From positions 13,877,711 through 13,941,710 of the forward strand of contig OZ018413.1 in assembly GCA_963969595.1 (NCBI GenBank): DNA of 64,000 bases, in the 5' to 3' direction. Every line of letters begins with the position of its first letter. The stretch's first letter is position 1. Made by a program: the position numbers and the translations under genes. The DNA comes from Neckera pumila (taxonomy: Eukaryota; Streptophyta; Bryopsida; Hypnales; Neckeraceae). A model generated the notes under the pieces. The model did not search any database. It saw nothing but the letters and a program-made list of their open reading frames with translations, and was not told where the DNA came from. This document shows, piece after piece, positions 49,175 to 60,559 of this stretch.

Positions 49175-50146
49175 TACATTGAATGGTTATTTTTTGATGC
49201 CTAATTATAATATAGGTTTGCCTTTTGGAGATTTATGCTTGCATTTGTAAGTTTAGTTTATGACACTCTCTGTTGGCAATACAAAGTGATGTGACTTATT
49301 TAACATTTGCATTGTATAGATTTCTCTTCTAATCTCTTCAATGAAAATATTCAATAATTCAAAAAGCACTAGAATTTATATCTCACCTCACTCAAAAACT
49401 AACTTTTCTAGTACCAAAAATGATCCTTGAAAATGCCTTTTATAAGTAAAAAAGATGCTTAAAAAAACACCCAGTTTGAAATTGGCATTCTAAACTTAAT
49501 GGAAAATATTCTTGTCAAAATGGACATCTCTTTTATATGTCACTTTTCACAAACATGTCTTCTTGGTTCATACGTTAGTGTTAGAACTTTATTTCTTTAA
49601 AAATTGATGTTAATTTTGTAATATTTTTGAATTTCTTATTATGAAATAACATTTATAGATAACAATTAAATCCATCTTATACTAGGTGATTGATCTTCCC
49701 TTTTATTGTAACCTAAAGGTTAGGACACACTAACACAAATAACATTCAAGAAAAGAGAACTTACAAAAAGAAAACAGAAGGCAAATATTTACATATTTTT
49801 TCTCATAATAGCTATGTCAAATTTTTACATTCAAATTTTCCATTTTGTTTCAAACTAAGTTAGGCATATCCATTATAAATCATTTCTAATTGTGTCCCTA
49901 TCTTTAGTGGTTCAATGTTTCAGCCCAGAAGTATTGGATAGATAGGGACGCAATTGGAAAGAAGGTCCATTTGGAGTCTACCTACCTTAGCTACAAAATA
50001 ACATCTTCAAACTATGCTCCTTAAATAGTGAAGAGAGTATGCTTAGTCAAACACTGTGCCATATATAACCTTGAATACACTTTTCTTTTCTTTCCAAAAC
50101 TTACAATGTGTATTAAAAGGATTAATTACAGTTTCTTGGCTCCTTT

Positions 50147-50383
50147 CACTATAAGAAACCCATGTTTTTTGGGATGTTTTCACTATTTTTTGGAACGCAT
50201 TTTTGTGGACATTGAATAAAACAATCCATGTTTTCATGTCAACAATGATGTTCAATATAACATCATATGTTTTATTGAACATCATTGTTGACATAAAAAC
50301 ATGGGTTGTTTTATTCAATATCCACAAAAATGCGTTCCAAAAAATAGTGAAAACATTCCAAAAAACATAGGTTTCTTATAGTG
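50147..50383. mobile_element. CACTA-type MITE 2
   Basis: Starts CACTATAAGAAACCCATG and ends CATAGGTTTCTTATAGTG, with TTT duplicated on either side (50144-50146 and 50384-50386). The 237 bp forms a nearly perfect hairpin. The ends are the same as MITE 1 for the first 14 bases, so one transposase could serve both. Confidence 0.9.
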
Positions 50384-51160
50384 TTTTCATTCTACAAATT
50401 AAAATGCATTTTATTTTTTCATTGGCTCAAAATTGTCTGCTATGGTTACTTCATTAAAGTGGGCCCCCCAATTGCACTACTAACCTTAAACCACCATCTT
50501 CATTCTATACATCTCCAAAATCAATTATGTGCCTAAGTGAAAGAAATTGTTTTAGAACCAAACTTTGTTCCTTTATAACTTTTGCATATGATATCCAAAT
50601 GTCACATGTTGGAACCTCCTTTGTTTTCTTTTTTTATGGGCCCCGTTGGAAACGCAGACGCTCTCAACATTGGGAACGTCGGCGTTTCCAATGGGGAACG
50701 CCGGTTCACAGCGGGCCCCTCCCTGACGAAGTGCTCAATCTCGTAGTCTGTGCGCGTTGAACGCGAGTCCCACTCCCTTGCTCTTCACCTTCACTCTCTC
50801 CCACCTTCACTCTCTCACACTCGCCTTCTGGATCGTTTGCCTTCTGGATTGTCCGCACCCTTCTGCATTTTCGGTGCGTCAGATGTACCAACAAGCTTCA
50901 ACAATTCTTCAGCCTGAAAGTTATGCATCACCGATACTCAGACACAAGCACCAAACACAACGATTTTGGAATCTTCTACAGTGAGCAATCTGAACACTGG
51001 ATTTCAATCAATATGCTTGCATCTGGTTGTGCCTTTTAGCTGTGAAAAATCTCAAACAGTGGTCTACCCACATCCAGCTCCTATCTACCTCCATTTCGAC
51101 CCCCTCAACGCCATTAAAAAGGGTTGTGCAGGAAGCTTCCGCTGCTGAAGATTTGCAGCG

Positions 51161-52047
51161 ATGGCGGAGGAGAAACTGCCCTCCGAGGCTGTCAATGCTG
51201 TTTTACGGAAGTCGCAGTTGCCCAAGGAGAACACCAAGCCCGTGGTAGGCTACGATTTCAACAACGGCCTCGACCTCGACGCGCTCTTGCGCTCCTTAGT
51301 TTCCACGGGCTTCTAAGCCGCGCACTTGGGCCAGGCCATCGTCGAGGTTAATTGCATGGTCTGGATTTCGCACTCTTACTCCTTGGAATAATTTCCAATT
51401 CAATAGTTCAGGAGCATTGGTACTTTTGAATAATTCTCAATTGCATGTAGCAGATGATGGAAAACATGTTTTTCAGATGAATCCGATTTGTAGCTGTGAG
51501 TTCGGAATATCTTTATGAAATTTACCAATGGCGGGAAGTGAGTAAAGAGAGTGCACCGTGTTGGTTAAAAGTACAGTGTAAGTAAGCTTCGTTGAGGTCT
51601 TTTCTTATACATATCAATATTTGTTTGTAACCTCCTTCTTTTTTGTTCGAACCTGTTTAATTAATTCGCAATTGAATGCGAAATACATAGGGATTTTCTA
51701 ACGTTGCAAATGATGGGAAGCAGGTTTGAGTTTCATGTTGTTTAAGAATTTCTACGAAAAGGTGTAATTGAGTACAGTGAGCGTACGCTGTTGTCCTGAG
51801 CTTTGTTTGATTGAGCTTCTTGGAGCTTTCTTGTTTGATACATTCCCGACTTTTAAGATGGACTTAATGTTGAGTGTAGCTGGACTGGCGATTGAGTGAC
51901 GATCCCATAGATGAAGAGTCGAATGACGATTATAAGGATCCAGAGTATTGGAAAGGAGTCAAGTGCAAAATCTTTCTGGGATGTACGTCCAACCTCATTT
52001 CATCCGGAGTTCGCGAAACCATTTGATTTCTTCTCGAGCACAAAATG
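51161..52047 (+). pseudogene. DHS: Deoxyhypusine synthase fragment, exons 1-2
   Basis: The intact enzyme starts hypusine formation on eIF5A. Exon 1 (51161-51358) begins MAEEKLPSEAVNAVLRKS and continues VVGYDFNNGLDLDALLRSL and STGF, then TAA (51314) where the family has Gln, followed by AAHLGQAIVEVNCM and a donor ATG|GT. Exon 2 starts at 51880 after GTGTAG with LDWRLSDDPIDEES and continues KCKIFLGCTSNLISSGVRET, the nucleotide-binding segment. A TGA (52024) stands where Arg is expected, followed by FLLEHKM. The five or so downstream exons, including the catalytic Lys region, are absent. Both stops are single C-to-T changes from CAA and CGA. The exon-1/exon-2 intron is kept, so this is a DNA copy, not a retrocopy. 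Confidence 0.85.
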
Positions 52048-52181
52048 GCGAGTTTAGGGCTATGGTTTAAAGTTTCTGCATTTCTTGATGCTTCTTTTTG
52101 CTCTATTAGGACCCGCCTGCAGCTACCAAGTCCAATGAGAGCTGAATAGGTCGTTAAGGTCCATTTGCTACACTTTTAATT

Positions 52182-52466
52182 CCTCACTGCCTCTTGCAGC
52201 ATCGCATTCGAGACGCTATGGTTGAATTGGTAGCTACAGAGAGCGTGAGAGCTAGACTCTCTTTCAGGAGGTTGGTGCCTCGCTACCTCTTGCAGCATTG
52301 CCTTTCGAGACGCTATGGCTGAATTGGTAGCCACAGAGAGCATGAGAGCTGGACTCTCTTTTAGGAGGTTGGTGCCTCACTGCCTCTTGCAGCATTCCAT
52401 TTTGAGACGCAATGGCTGAATTGGTAGCTACAAAGAGCGTGAGAGCTGGACTCTCTTTCATGAATT
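52182..52466. repeat. Three-copy 96-bp tandem repeat
   Basis: Units begin at 52182, 52278 and 52375 with CCTCACTGCCTCTTGCAGC or a close variant, and run through GAGACGCTATGG, CTGAATTGGTAGC and GTGAGAGCTGGACTCTC. It lies directly after the truncated deoxyhypusine synthase copy. Confidence 0.85.
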
Positions 52467-52469
52467 GGG

Positions 52470-54525
52470 GGTCTTCACCCTTCTGCATTCCTGGAGTTCG
52501 TTTTCAAGGAGAGTGTCGACTGTGTCTACATCTCGTGGAGTTCTAATGCTACTGCTGAACGCCAATGCGATCACCAGCTCTTTCTGTTTCTGCCGTTTTT
52601 GCCTGTGCTTTGAGGTTTGAAAAACTTGAATTGTAAGTTTTGGGTTTTAGTTTGTTTGCGGGTTTAGGGTTTGGAAGTATGAATGTCAGAACGGTTTGGA
52701 TTACAGTGGGCTATGGAGACAAAGGTATCAATTTTATTTCAAGTACTGCTAGTTCCTGAGCATATTAGATTAAACTTTTTCTGCCAAAATCTCAACCATT
52801 CAACTTCTCCAATTGCAATTCTCTTTGATTCTGAAATACATTACGTCGTTTTGATTTGCAGCTTGTCTGATGTTACGATCCACAGAGGACTTGACTCTCG
52901 GGCAAAAATCATTGAGAATGATCTATCGAAGTCTACGAACCAAATATGTAATGAAGTCCCAAATATAGATTAATATTGCGAACGTTAGAGAGAACAGAAA
53001 TCATTTGAGCTATAATTCTCAGTTTTGCACTGAAACCCTAATTTACATATTAGCAGAGTACGAAACCCTAGATTATCTTGTGAACCTGTTCTTATGTTGT
53101 AGATGAACCTCTCGACTCACATTGTGAGCCACTTGCTGGTAACAGTTGAGCAACAATCTCGGTTTTGCACTGAAACTCTAATTGCTGCAGTAACCGAGTT
53201 TGAAACCCTATCAGAATGATGTGAACCTTGTTTTTGGTAATGTAAGGCAGAGGATTTAGTGTCCTTTTCTTAAGATGAGGATTCCATCTCAATTTTGAGT
53301 TCATGGACCATGTGCTTTTTGTTCTTGTAAGAGTTTAGTCTAGTGCACTGCAACCTCGACTGCAACTATGGTTCCATCTAGGATTGTAGAGAGCAAATGA
53401 AGAGAACTTGTTCTTTAGATTATGTGGTTTCTTCTAGGTTTGTTCACTAACCGTGATACATTGTGGATTAGCATTTGTGAGTTTCAATATGAAGTGCATT
53501 CCAAGATAAATGTTATGAATGCTAAAATGGGGATGTCTGCATGGCAACAGTTTGGGTGTGGACACAACTTTAAACGCATTACCCATTTTGGCACTGTGTT
53601 GAATTGATTATTGCCAATCTTACCTTGTTCAAGTGAGCATTGGTTAGTTCTCTTGACAATCACTATTTGGAGATAATCACTACTTTTCTACTCATGAGTT
53701 GATCCTCAATACCCATATTATTATTACTTATGACTATTCAATGTACTGCTAAACTGGTTTTAGTACATGATGTCTTCAAATCCATTAGGTGTTCTTTAGC
53801 ATCTTATGAACCATTTACGCTTATCAGTGGACTCTTATTACGAGATAATTGGAGAGGAAGTAGGCATCAAGCTCCAGTGGTGAGAGAAGAGAGAGGGAGT
53901 TGTCCGACACTTAAGGGATCAACTTTTGACTACCTTATACACAAGATTTTCAAGAATTAATGAGTACGTTGTTGTTGGTATTGATCAAGTCCTTAACAAT
54001 TTTAATATCCTCTACCTTAATTAATCATGTAGTTATGAAGTGGAGAGAGCTGCACACTCTTCCTTTGCAACAATCAAGTGATCACACATTTAATAGTGAT
54101 GAAGTTCATACACTGAGGCAAAGGGGTTCAAGGATGTTTGTGGTGCTGTCAACTCCTTACTTACTTCCCACAACAAATGTAATAGTTTACTATTAAAAGC
54201 TCTTGCACTTGAATTTGACTTGCAACTATTCTTGTAGTAACTACGTTGGAATGCCTTCTATTTTGAAAGAATTTACCAAATAGATGGCCTTGATACACCT
54301 TCTTTAGGAATGTTCGATGTTCCACAAAAAAAAATGTTTTATTATTAAGTTCTCTAAAATCTTTGGAAATTAGTGCACTTTTACTTGGAAATTTCATTCT
54401 TTGTCAAAGCTTGTAGCATACAATTCTTTTACAGGCAGTTGTGGATTCTCTATTTATAACAAACTTTGAAGTCCTTAATTAAACTCATACACTATGTAGC
54501 TACAGTATGTAGGATGTACATTGTT
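52470..54525. other. No gene identified
   Basis: Between the gene fragments. Repeated phrases such as TTGCACTGAAAC and CTAATT (53020-53180) suggest a short local duplication. No further exon of a recognised gene was found, including the missing first exons of PDCD5. Confidence 0.4.
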
Positions 54526-55005
54526 TATTACAACATTTCAACCATTGGGATTGGAATTTTTCAATTCCATAACTAAATTCTTAACAAATTAGTATTTTGA
54601 ATCATTCTCTACTTCTTTCTACTTACTATTTTTTTCCTATATGTTGAACAATTCCAAGTGATCTAAAATTTTTCAAGCATGTAGCCAACCTGCCTTGAAG
54701 AATGACCCCAAAGAAGAACCACCAACGTGGACCATTTTCATCCAAGTGTGAATTTGTAAAGTACAGCTGCCCTGTTATTCACAAGGCCTAAAAAAGGATT
54801 TATGTGAATTCAAATGTTAATATCTTGCAATCTACATAGTGGAAATTTTTGAAATTTTTCCGCATCTTTTCAAACTAGCATACTACAAAATCTATCGGTT
54901 GCATGTGTCCAAAAATGTTTTATTCTAAGATTTTGTACTTGTACTAGAAATGGCAGTTTTGGAGCGGTTTTGGCAAAAACGTAGTAAAGAACCTTTAGAG
55001 ATTAA
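54526..55005. mobile_element. TTAA-type element, truncated copy 7
   Basis: Ends AACCTTTAGAGATTAA at 55005 and matches the inverse of the 18522-19455 element up to about 54526 (AACCATTGGGATTGG block), where similarity stops. The other terminus is missing. Confidence 0.6.
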
Positions 55006-56474
55006 CCAATACTTCATTCTCTACCTACCAATAAAAAGACATTGTAGAGATTCTACCTTGCCCAAAAGGATCCAAACATTAAGCACTCATTACAAATAGT
55101 TTAAAGGGAGTCTACACTGTTGCACCGACATAGTTATTTTCAATATTTTAGAAATAAAGACTACTAATAAAAAATAATAATCTTTATAATAAATCCAACT
55201 TTCTTCAACATTTAATTTTGTACATGATTCTTGGGGGCCTACACAACTCATTTTTCTTTTTCTAAACACATGGACAATTTCCATTGATAGAGGAAACAAT
55301 ACAAGGAAACCAAGGGAATGTTAGAATCTCCTTTCAAATGCCAAGAGGAAAATATGAAAATTTGACCAATCTAATAATAGTAATTAGCGGCACAAAGGCA
55401 AAAGTAGCGGGTTTGGGGGTACCTACCTTAGAGCATGCCCACCCCCTCACTCACCAGGCTTTTTTTAGGGTTTGTCGGGCACGCCACATATTTTCCTTTT
55501 TCCCTCAACATTCCGTGGACGGGCAAATTTCCCAGAGCCCTAGAATTGACTGTGTTGATGTAGTGTATCTTCTTGGAGTCTGGAGCCAACCGGCAAAATT
55601 GAGAGGCGTAAACTTATCTACACAAAATAGTGAAATTAGATTGCCTTGTCAATTAGGTTGCCTTACATGAGATAAATTACCTCATGGACTAACAATGTTT
55701 GTTCCACATAGAGGCGCATACCACTCTCTGAACCAGGCCTTGAACTGGTGCACAAATCTATGCCATCCACCAATGGCTCTGAATTGAATGCATCATTGTA
55801 CAAAAGCAGTGAATATTTCTATAGTGTGGACTGTCAAGAAAGTAGTGTGGGGCAACCTAATTTCACTATTTTGTGTAGAATTTTTTTCAAAAATTCAGGC
55901 ACCTTCAATGCACATGTAGATTGTTAACAATGGAGGAAGTTGTCCGCCCCCAGTGGGAGTCACCGTGCACCCCATGTGTACATAGCTTGCCAACCCCTCT
56001 TCCCCGTGGGTATTTGAACGTGCAACAGTGGCCATGCTCTTCGACATAATATCTTCCTGGCTGAGATGACTTATAGATCGTCTAATTCCAACTAACTTAT
56101 GATGATGAAACTTATTGGCAGATGACCAGCAAGCATGAGCTCACTTGGGTACAGAAAATACTGGATTCATTGGATTGATAGAAAGCAAACTTCGATTTCG
56201 TAAATCGGGTGGAATCAATCCTGCAACTTTGGCACTATTTGTAGAGCCTGGCTTGAAACATAAATCTATAGTAATCCTAATTTTTAGTATGCCTGTCACA
56301 AATTTTGCCTGTCACAATTTTTTTCGTTTTTTGTTTATGTTTTAACCCCTTTTGAGCTTCTGTTGCGTTTCGTTGCTGTGTGAACTTTAGTTGGCTGTCC
56401 TTTTCGTTTGTAATATTTTTCCCTTCTGGATTACTTATCCTTGGTGTGCTATTACAAATTGGTGGAATATACAG
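55006..56474. other. No gene identified
   Basis: Contains an isolated MITE end (GGGGGTACCTACCTTAG at 55415-55431) and a repeated phrase AGTGAAATTAGATTGCC inverted at about 55855. The 5' exons of PDCD5 are not here as far as I can see. Confidence 0.35.
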
Positions 56475-57201
56475 GGAGGCTGCGGAACGCAGAACCATGA
56501 TGCTCGCTAGGGTTTTGGCGTCCGAGGCACGAGATCGATGTAAGCTTCGACGCTCTTGGAAGCTCGAACACCCTTTTTGCAACCAGTTTATCATTTTCTA
56601 TTTAGAACAGCTACTGGAATCTTCTTTGAAAATAGCATTTCTGAAGCTGATGATTTATTTTCTGGCTGCTAGTGGCTCGAATTGCTCTGGTGAAGCCTGA
56701 TAAAGCGAAGGGCGTAGAGGATGTCATACTACGAGGTGCACAATATGGACAAATCACAGAAAAGGTACATTGATTGTATTTATACATTTGTTCTTGTTTT
56801 TGGTTGTGGCCTATCAGTTAGGAAAATTATCGCTGCTTGATCCTACATTGTATGACATTGTAGGTCCTTGACAGTAGAAGACTTCTATGTTTGGGCTTTA
56901 TTCCATTCTCTAATCCCGCATTGGACTTATACTTTGTGCTACCTCACGCAGGTTTCCGAGGAAAGACTTATTCAGCTCTTGGAGCAAATCAATGAGCAAA
57001 CCCAGAAGAGCACAAAAGTGGTGGTAAGTATCTTTGTGATTTCGTACCATTGTAGTCAAAGAAGCATGAATACCAGTGTCCTTGTTGCCCATGCTTCGCT
57101 AAGAAGATCGATTTCTGACTCAATCTTCTTGGTTTGATATCTTTAGATGTGTTTTATTGCAGATTCAAAGGCGGAGGAATGTCATGGATGATGACTCATG
57201 A
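56475..57201 (+). CDS. PDCD5: PDCD5-family DNA-binding protein, 5'-incomplete
   Basis: PDCD5 (TFAR19) is a small conserved nuclear/cytosolic protein tied to programmed cell death and chromatin or chaperonin binding (family knowledge). Four exons are clear: 56475-56539, 56673-56764, 56952-57023 and 57163-57201. All have GT-AG junctions and agreeing phases. They read EAAERRTMMLARVLASEARD, LARIALVKPDKAKGVEDVI, GAQYGQITEKVSEERLIQ, EQINEQTQKSTKVV and IQRRRNVMDDDS, then stop. Family proteins have about 45 more N-terminal residues beginning MADPELE-like. I found no exon for them within 5 kb upstream, where deoxyhypusine synthase debris lies. The frame is undamaged. It is therefore either a recently truncated fragment or a gene whose first exons are distant or diverged. 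Confidence 0.8.
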
Positions 57202-57843
57202 TGTGGCAGTTAACTGTTGCAATGTATCAAACCGTAATATTTGTTCACCAGGGTACATGAACTTGGCACAGAGTTTGGGTTCTTTTTTCCGTATCCTGGA
57301 TAGCTTTGATTGGAATAGTCAGAAGCTTGGGCACTTTAAGTGAGGAGGGAAACCTTGTTTAAAAATTTCAAGTTCTTTGTTTGTGTTTGTACTGTTTGTA
57401 AGATCACTTTTGAAGGTGGCAGAAGGTCCCACTTGTGCAAATTCTTCAAAATTGAAACAGTATATAAGTCCATTCCTCAAACTCATGAGGTGCCTTACTT
57501 TGCTCAACTGCAACTCACCTAGTGTTTTGAGATTTGTGTATGTTAAAAACAATACTGCTTCGCAGTGTGTTTATTGACGTCAGTATGTATACAGCAAGGG
57601 ATGTTACTCGTGTCTTGTTTAGTGATACTATGTTTGGAATTTTAAAAGTAGTTGTGCTCGTGCTTGGCCCAAATAGTTGTTGCTTGAGAAGCTGAACTGG
57701 AGTTTTTCTTAGCACTTTAAGATTAGTCGGGTGTGCTCCTCAATCTACACTCTCCTACATTTGTACCTTGTTACCCTAGAAATGTATTTTACATACTCTT
57801 CGCAAAGCTTGAGTTTCATACAGTATATGTACTTGATGGGCAG

Positions 57844-57952
57844 GTACTGAAGGAGAGCTTCAAGCTGAATTGTGCGATGAATGATCGATTTCTACGAGGT
57901 TTGCAAGGGGTTGGACCTTGCTCGCAGCTTCCAGTTCCCCACTATTGAGCAG
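57844..57952 (+). pseudogene. ANTH/AP180 clathrin adaptor exon with internal deletion
   Basis: The exon follows GGGCAG and starts VLKESFKLNCAMND, then jumps frame and reads DFYEVCKGLDLARSFQFPTI ending EQ at donor CAG|GTAGTT. Both halves are signatures of the AP180/CALM ANTH domain, which binds phosphoinositides and clathrin at endocytic sites. In the family they are separated by about 38 residues. Here they are fused at about 57886 around the short overlap GAT, with a frame change. No neighbouring ANTH exon was seen, so this is a single captured or leftover exon. Confidence 0.75.
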
Positions 57953-59116
57953 GTAGTTTGCATGAACTGAACTGGGTGTAATCGACTTTGTTATAGACCA
58001 TTCTCTGTTCATTTTAAATCAACAAGATACATGTTTATAAGATATTTATTGCCCGTGCGGCCACGGCAACCGGCGGCCCAGGATGCCATGCTAGCAACCT
58101 GGATCTTGTTTAATTAATGGTTTACTAATTTATTATCCACCACACTCTGTCAGTATCTTAGTAATGGCTTTTACTTTTTTTTCATGCTCAAGCCTGGCTT
58201 CGTACCTGGGTGATGACTTGGTTAGTGAGCTCAAATCAGTCATGTTATGAATTGCTGCAACGTGGAGATAAATTGGTTACTGAACTGTCTGTGAGCTCAG
58301 TTATCGACTGAGCTCACTACAATCGAGAGAGAATTTTCTGTAAATCAGTGATAGCATATTGTAACATTGTTGCTAGACTTGCGTAATGACGCTGACGCAC
58401 ATAGGTATGATTAGCTAATTCAGGGTCTCAGTCACTGTTTTCGTGATCAGTGTTGGAATGCTTCGACGTGTCGAATGTGTGAGCTATCAACTTTCTAATT
58501 CTAGGTACATATGATATAAGTGCTCGACAAGTTTAGGTACCAGGACCTTCTGGAGATTCCATTGTTACCCAGCGACTTCCTACCCTCTAGCATTTTGCAC
58601 CCCAAAGAGCACTGTGAGCAGTTGCACTTGAGTTAATTGAAGCCGCATGCCTTGCTGCAATTGCTGCTTCTCCTTGAAGTCGTGCATGAATGTCTGGAAG
58701 AAATGACAGTTTCGTTGTTTCTGAACCTATGCGCTATTATTCTGTACCAATGTTGATATGTTTGCAACAACGGACTCTTCCTTGATTTCCCACCTGAGTG
58801 TTGAATGTGTCTTTGATAAGCGTTCTTAGTAGCATGATGAGAGTTCTCTAAGGCCTTGGCATGACCAAACAACGAGGCTACCATACCTGCCAATGAAGTA
58901 AGGTGCGACCATGACATGCTGGTACCAGAACACATTTTGCGTCAATTCCATGAATGTAGTTGTACATATAGTTCAATAATTTAAGCAATTCTGAATGTAC
59001 TCAGTTGCCATGATCTACAAGCATCATGAAAAACTCACCAATAGTCCCACAGGCAATTAATAACAAAACCTAAAAATATGCTTGGAGAGATATCTGGGAG
59101 CATTTTTGACACGCAA
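57953..59116. other. No gene identified
   Basis: Mostly unremarkable. On the minus strand at about 58720-58610 a frame reads DIHARLQGEAAIAARHAAS and could be a small fragment of an unrecognised gene. A GC-rich stem-loop lies at 58049-58069. Confidence 0.35.
58049..58094 (+). other. Stem-loop followed by CTAG, Helitron-end candidate
   Basis: TTGCCCGTG, CGGC loop, CACGGCAA forms a stem with one bulge. CTAG follows 21 bases later at 58091-58094. Plant Helitron 3' ends have a CCCGTGC-type hairpin about 10 bases before CTAG. The spacing here is long and the next base is C rather than T, so this is only suggestive. Confidence 0.25.
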
Positions 59117-59624
59117 TAATGCTTGTTGGAGAAATTTGCTCGGTTTAAGATAATCCACCTTATGGTGAAATGCTTAGAGTTATGAACAATGGCAGTCCCT
59201 ACCTTGGATGATGTGGGATAAAAGGATGAAAATATTCTCAAATTGTATATAGAAATGATGCAACAAATCAAGCCAACTCTGAACAAGCTTTCAACGGGTT
59301 TCTAGTTCTTCGGTGAATCTGCATCATACTGCTCCAAATAAAGTCAAACAATACAGTATACAAGTCGGAGCAAAGTAATGTATTGCACAGTACATTGCTC
59401 ATCTTTAAGTTCTCAACCAACTTCTTAAGTTTTATAAAATTTGTACAATCTTTCTACACCAATTCCTCCATGACGATTTACATCATTTGATCCATAAATT
59501 ATGTAGCAGCATATTGAAATCTGAACCAGAAAGTACCCCCTTTTCCTATTTCCCTCATATTTCCCTCATCTTTTGCCTATCACCTCAATATCCATCAAGA
59601 CCGATTTACATGCACAAAATAAAA

Positions 59625-60559
59625 CTCCCTCTGTCTCAAAATAAATCCTGATTTTCTAAATTTGTTTGTCTCAAATTAAATTTGATGCTGCAATTGTTCA
59701 CGAAAATCACCAGATTGATAGAACTTGAATCACTGGACTTATTGGACTTGAATAGCAGGAGTTGATCGCTAGTCATATTCCATAGTCTGGTCGAATTGGA
59801 ATACCATAGCTTGGTTGCAATGACTCCCATAGTTGGTCGTAGTGACTCCCAAACTCTAATCTTAGTGAATCTCGCTCTATAATTGCAGTTTCTTCATAGG
59901 ATCAAACACATTCACAGAGGCGGATGGATCTAAGTTGAGATCTCATACTTATGGCGAATTTCATTAAAATGGCGCTATTCCGGAACTTTGGCACTTTTAC
60001 AATTTAGAATAGCCGTTTTGAAATCTACACTTGTCCTCGATGGTTCAGAACGGCCGTTCTAGAATCTATACTTATTCTAGATGACCAAAATGGCACGCTA
60101 TCAAAATGGCACACGGAATACCACCATTTAAACAAAATTCCCCATGCTTGCAAGATTTCTTATTTGTTCAAAGAACCCTAGAAAATGCTGATCGAACAAG
60201 AATCACAAACTTTGGCTGCAGAGAAAGGATCGGAAAAATGTTGACCTGAGGTCATCAAAATTAATTGAAGGAGCTGATTGAAGTTGCTTGAACTAATCGA
60301 GGCTGAACTCATCGAAGTAAAATTCATGGCAGTTGGTAGGAGGACAACCAAAATTCATTGCACTAAAGCTAATTGAAGAAAACAAGGAAATTGTCAATTT
60401 TGCCGCGTTTTTTGAACATGGTCTAATTGATTTTTGGGTTCAAAACTTTTAGATCTGCTGGGGCTAACTAATACTATGCATTCCCGTCAAATAGAAGCAA
60501 CTTATGTGTTACTCAATTATTTTTAAAGAAACTACGGATTTATTTTGAGACAAAGGGAG
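59625..60559. mobile_element. Stowaway/mariner-like element
   Basis: Ends CTCCCTCTGTCTCAAAATAA and TTATTTTGAGACAAAGGGAG, typical of plant Stowaway MITEs derived from Tc1/mariner. At 935 bp it is longer than most. The interior contains short repeats (AACTTGAATCACTGG-like, then GGTCGTAGTGACTCCC) and no transposase frame. Absent from duplication copy 1. A TA duplication is not evident, since the left flank is AA. Confidence 0.7.
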
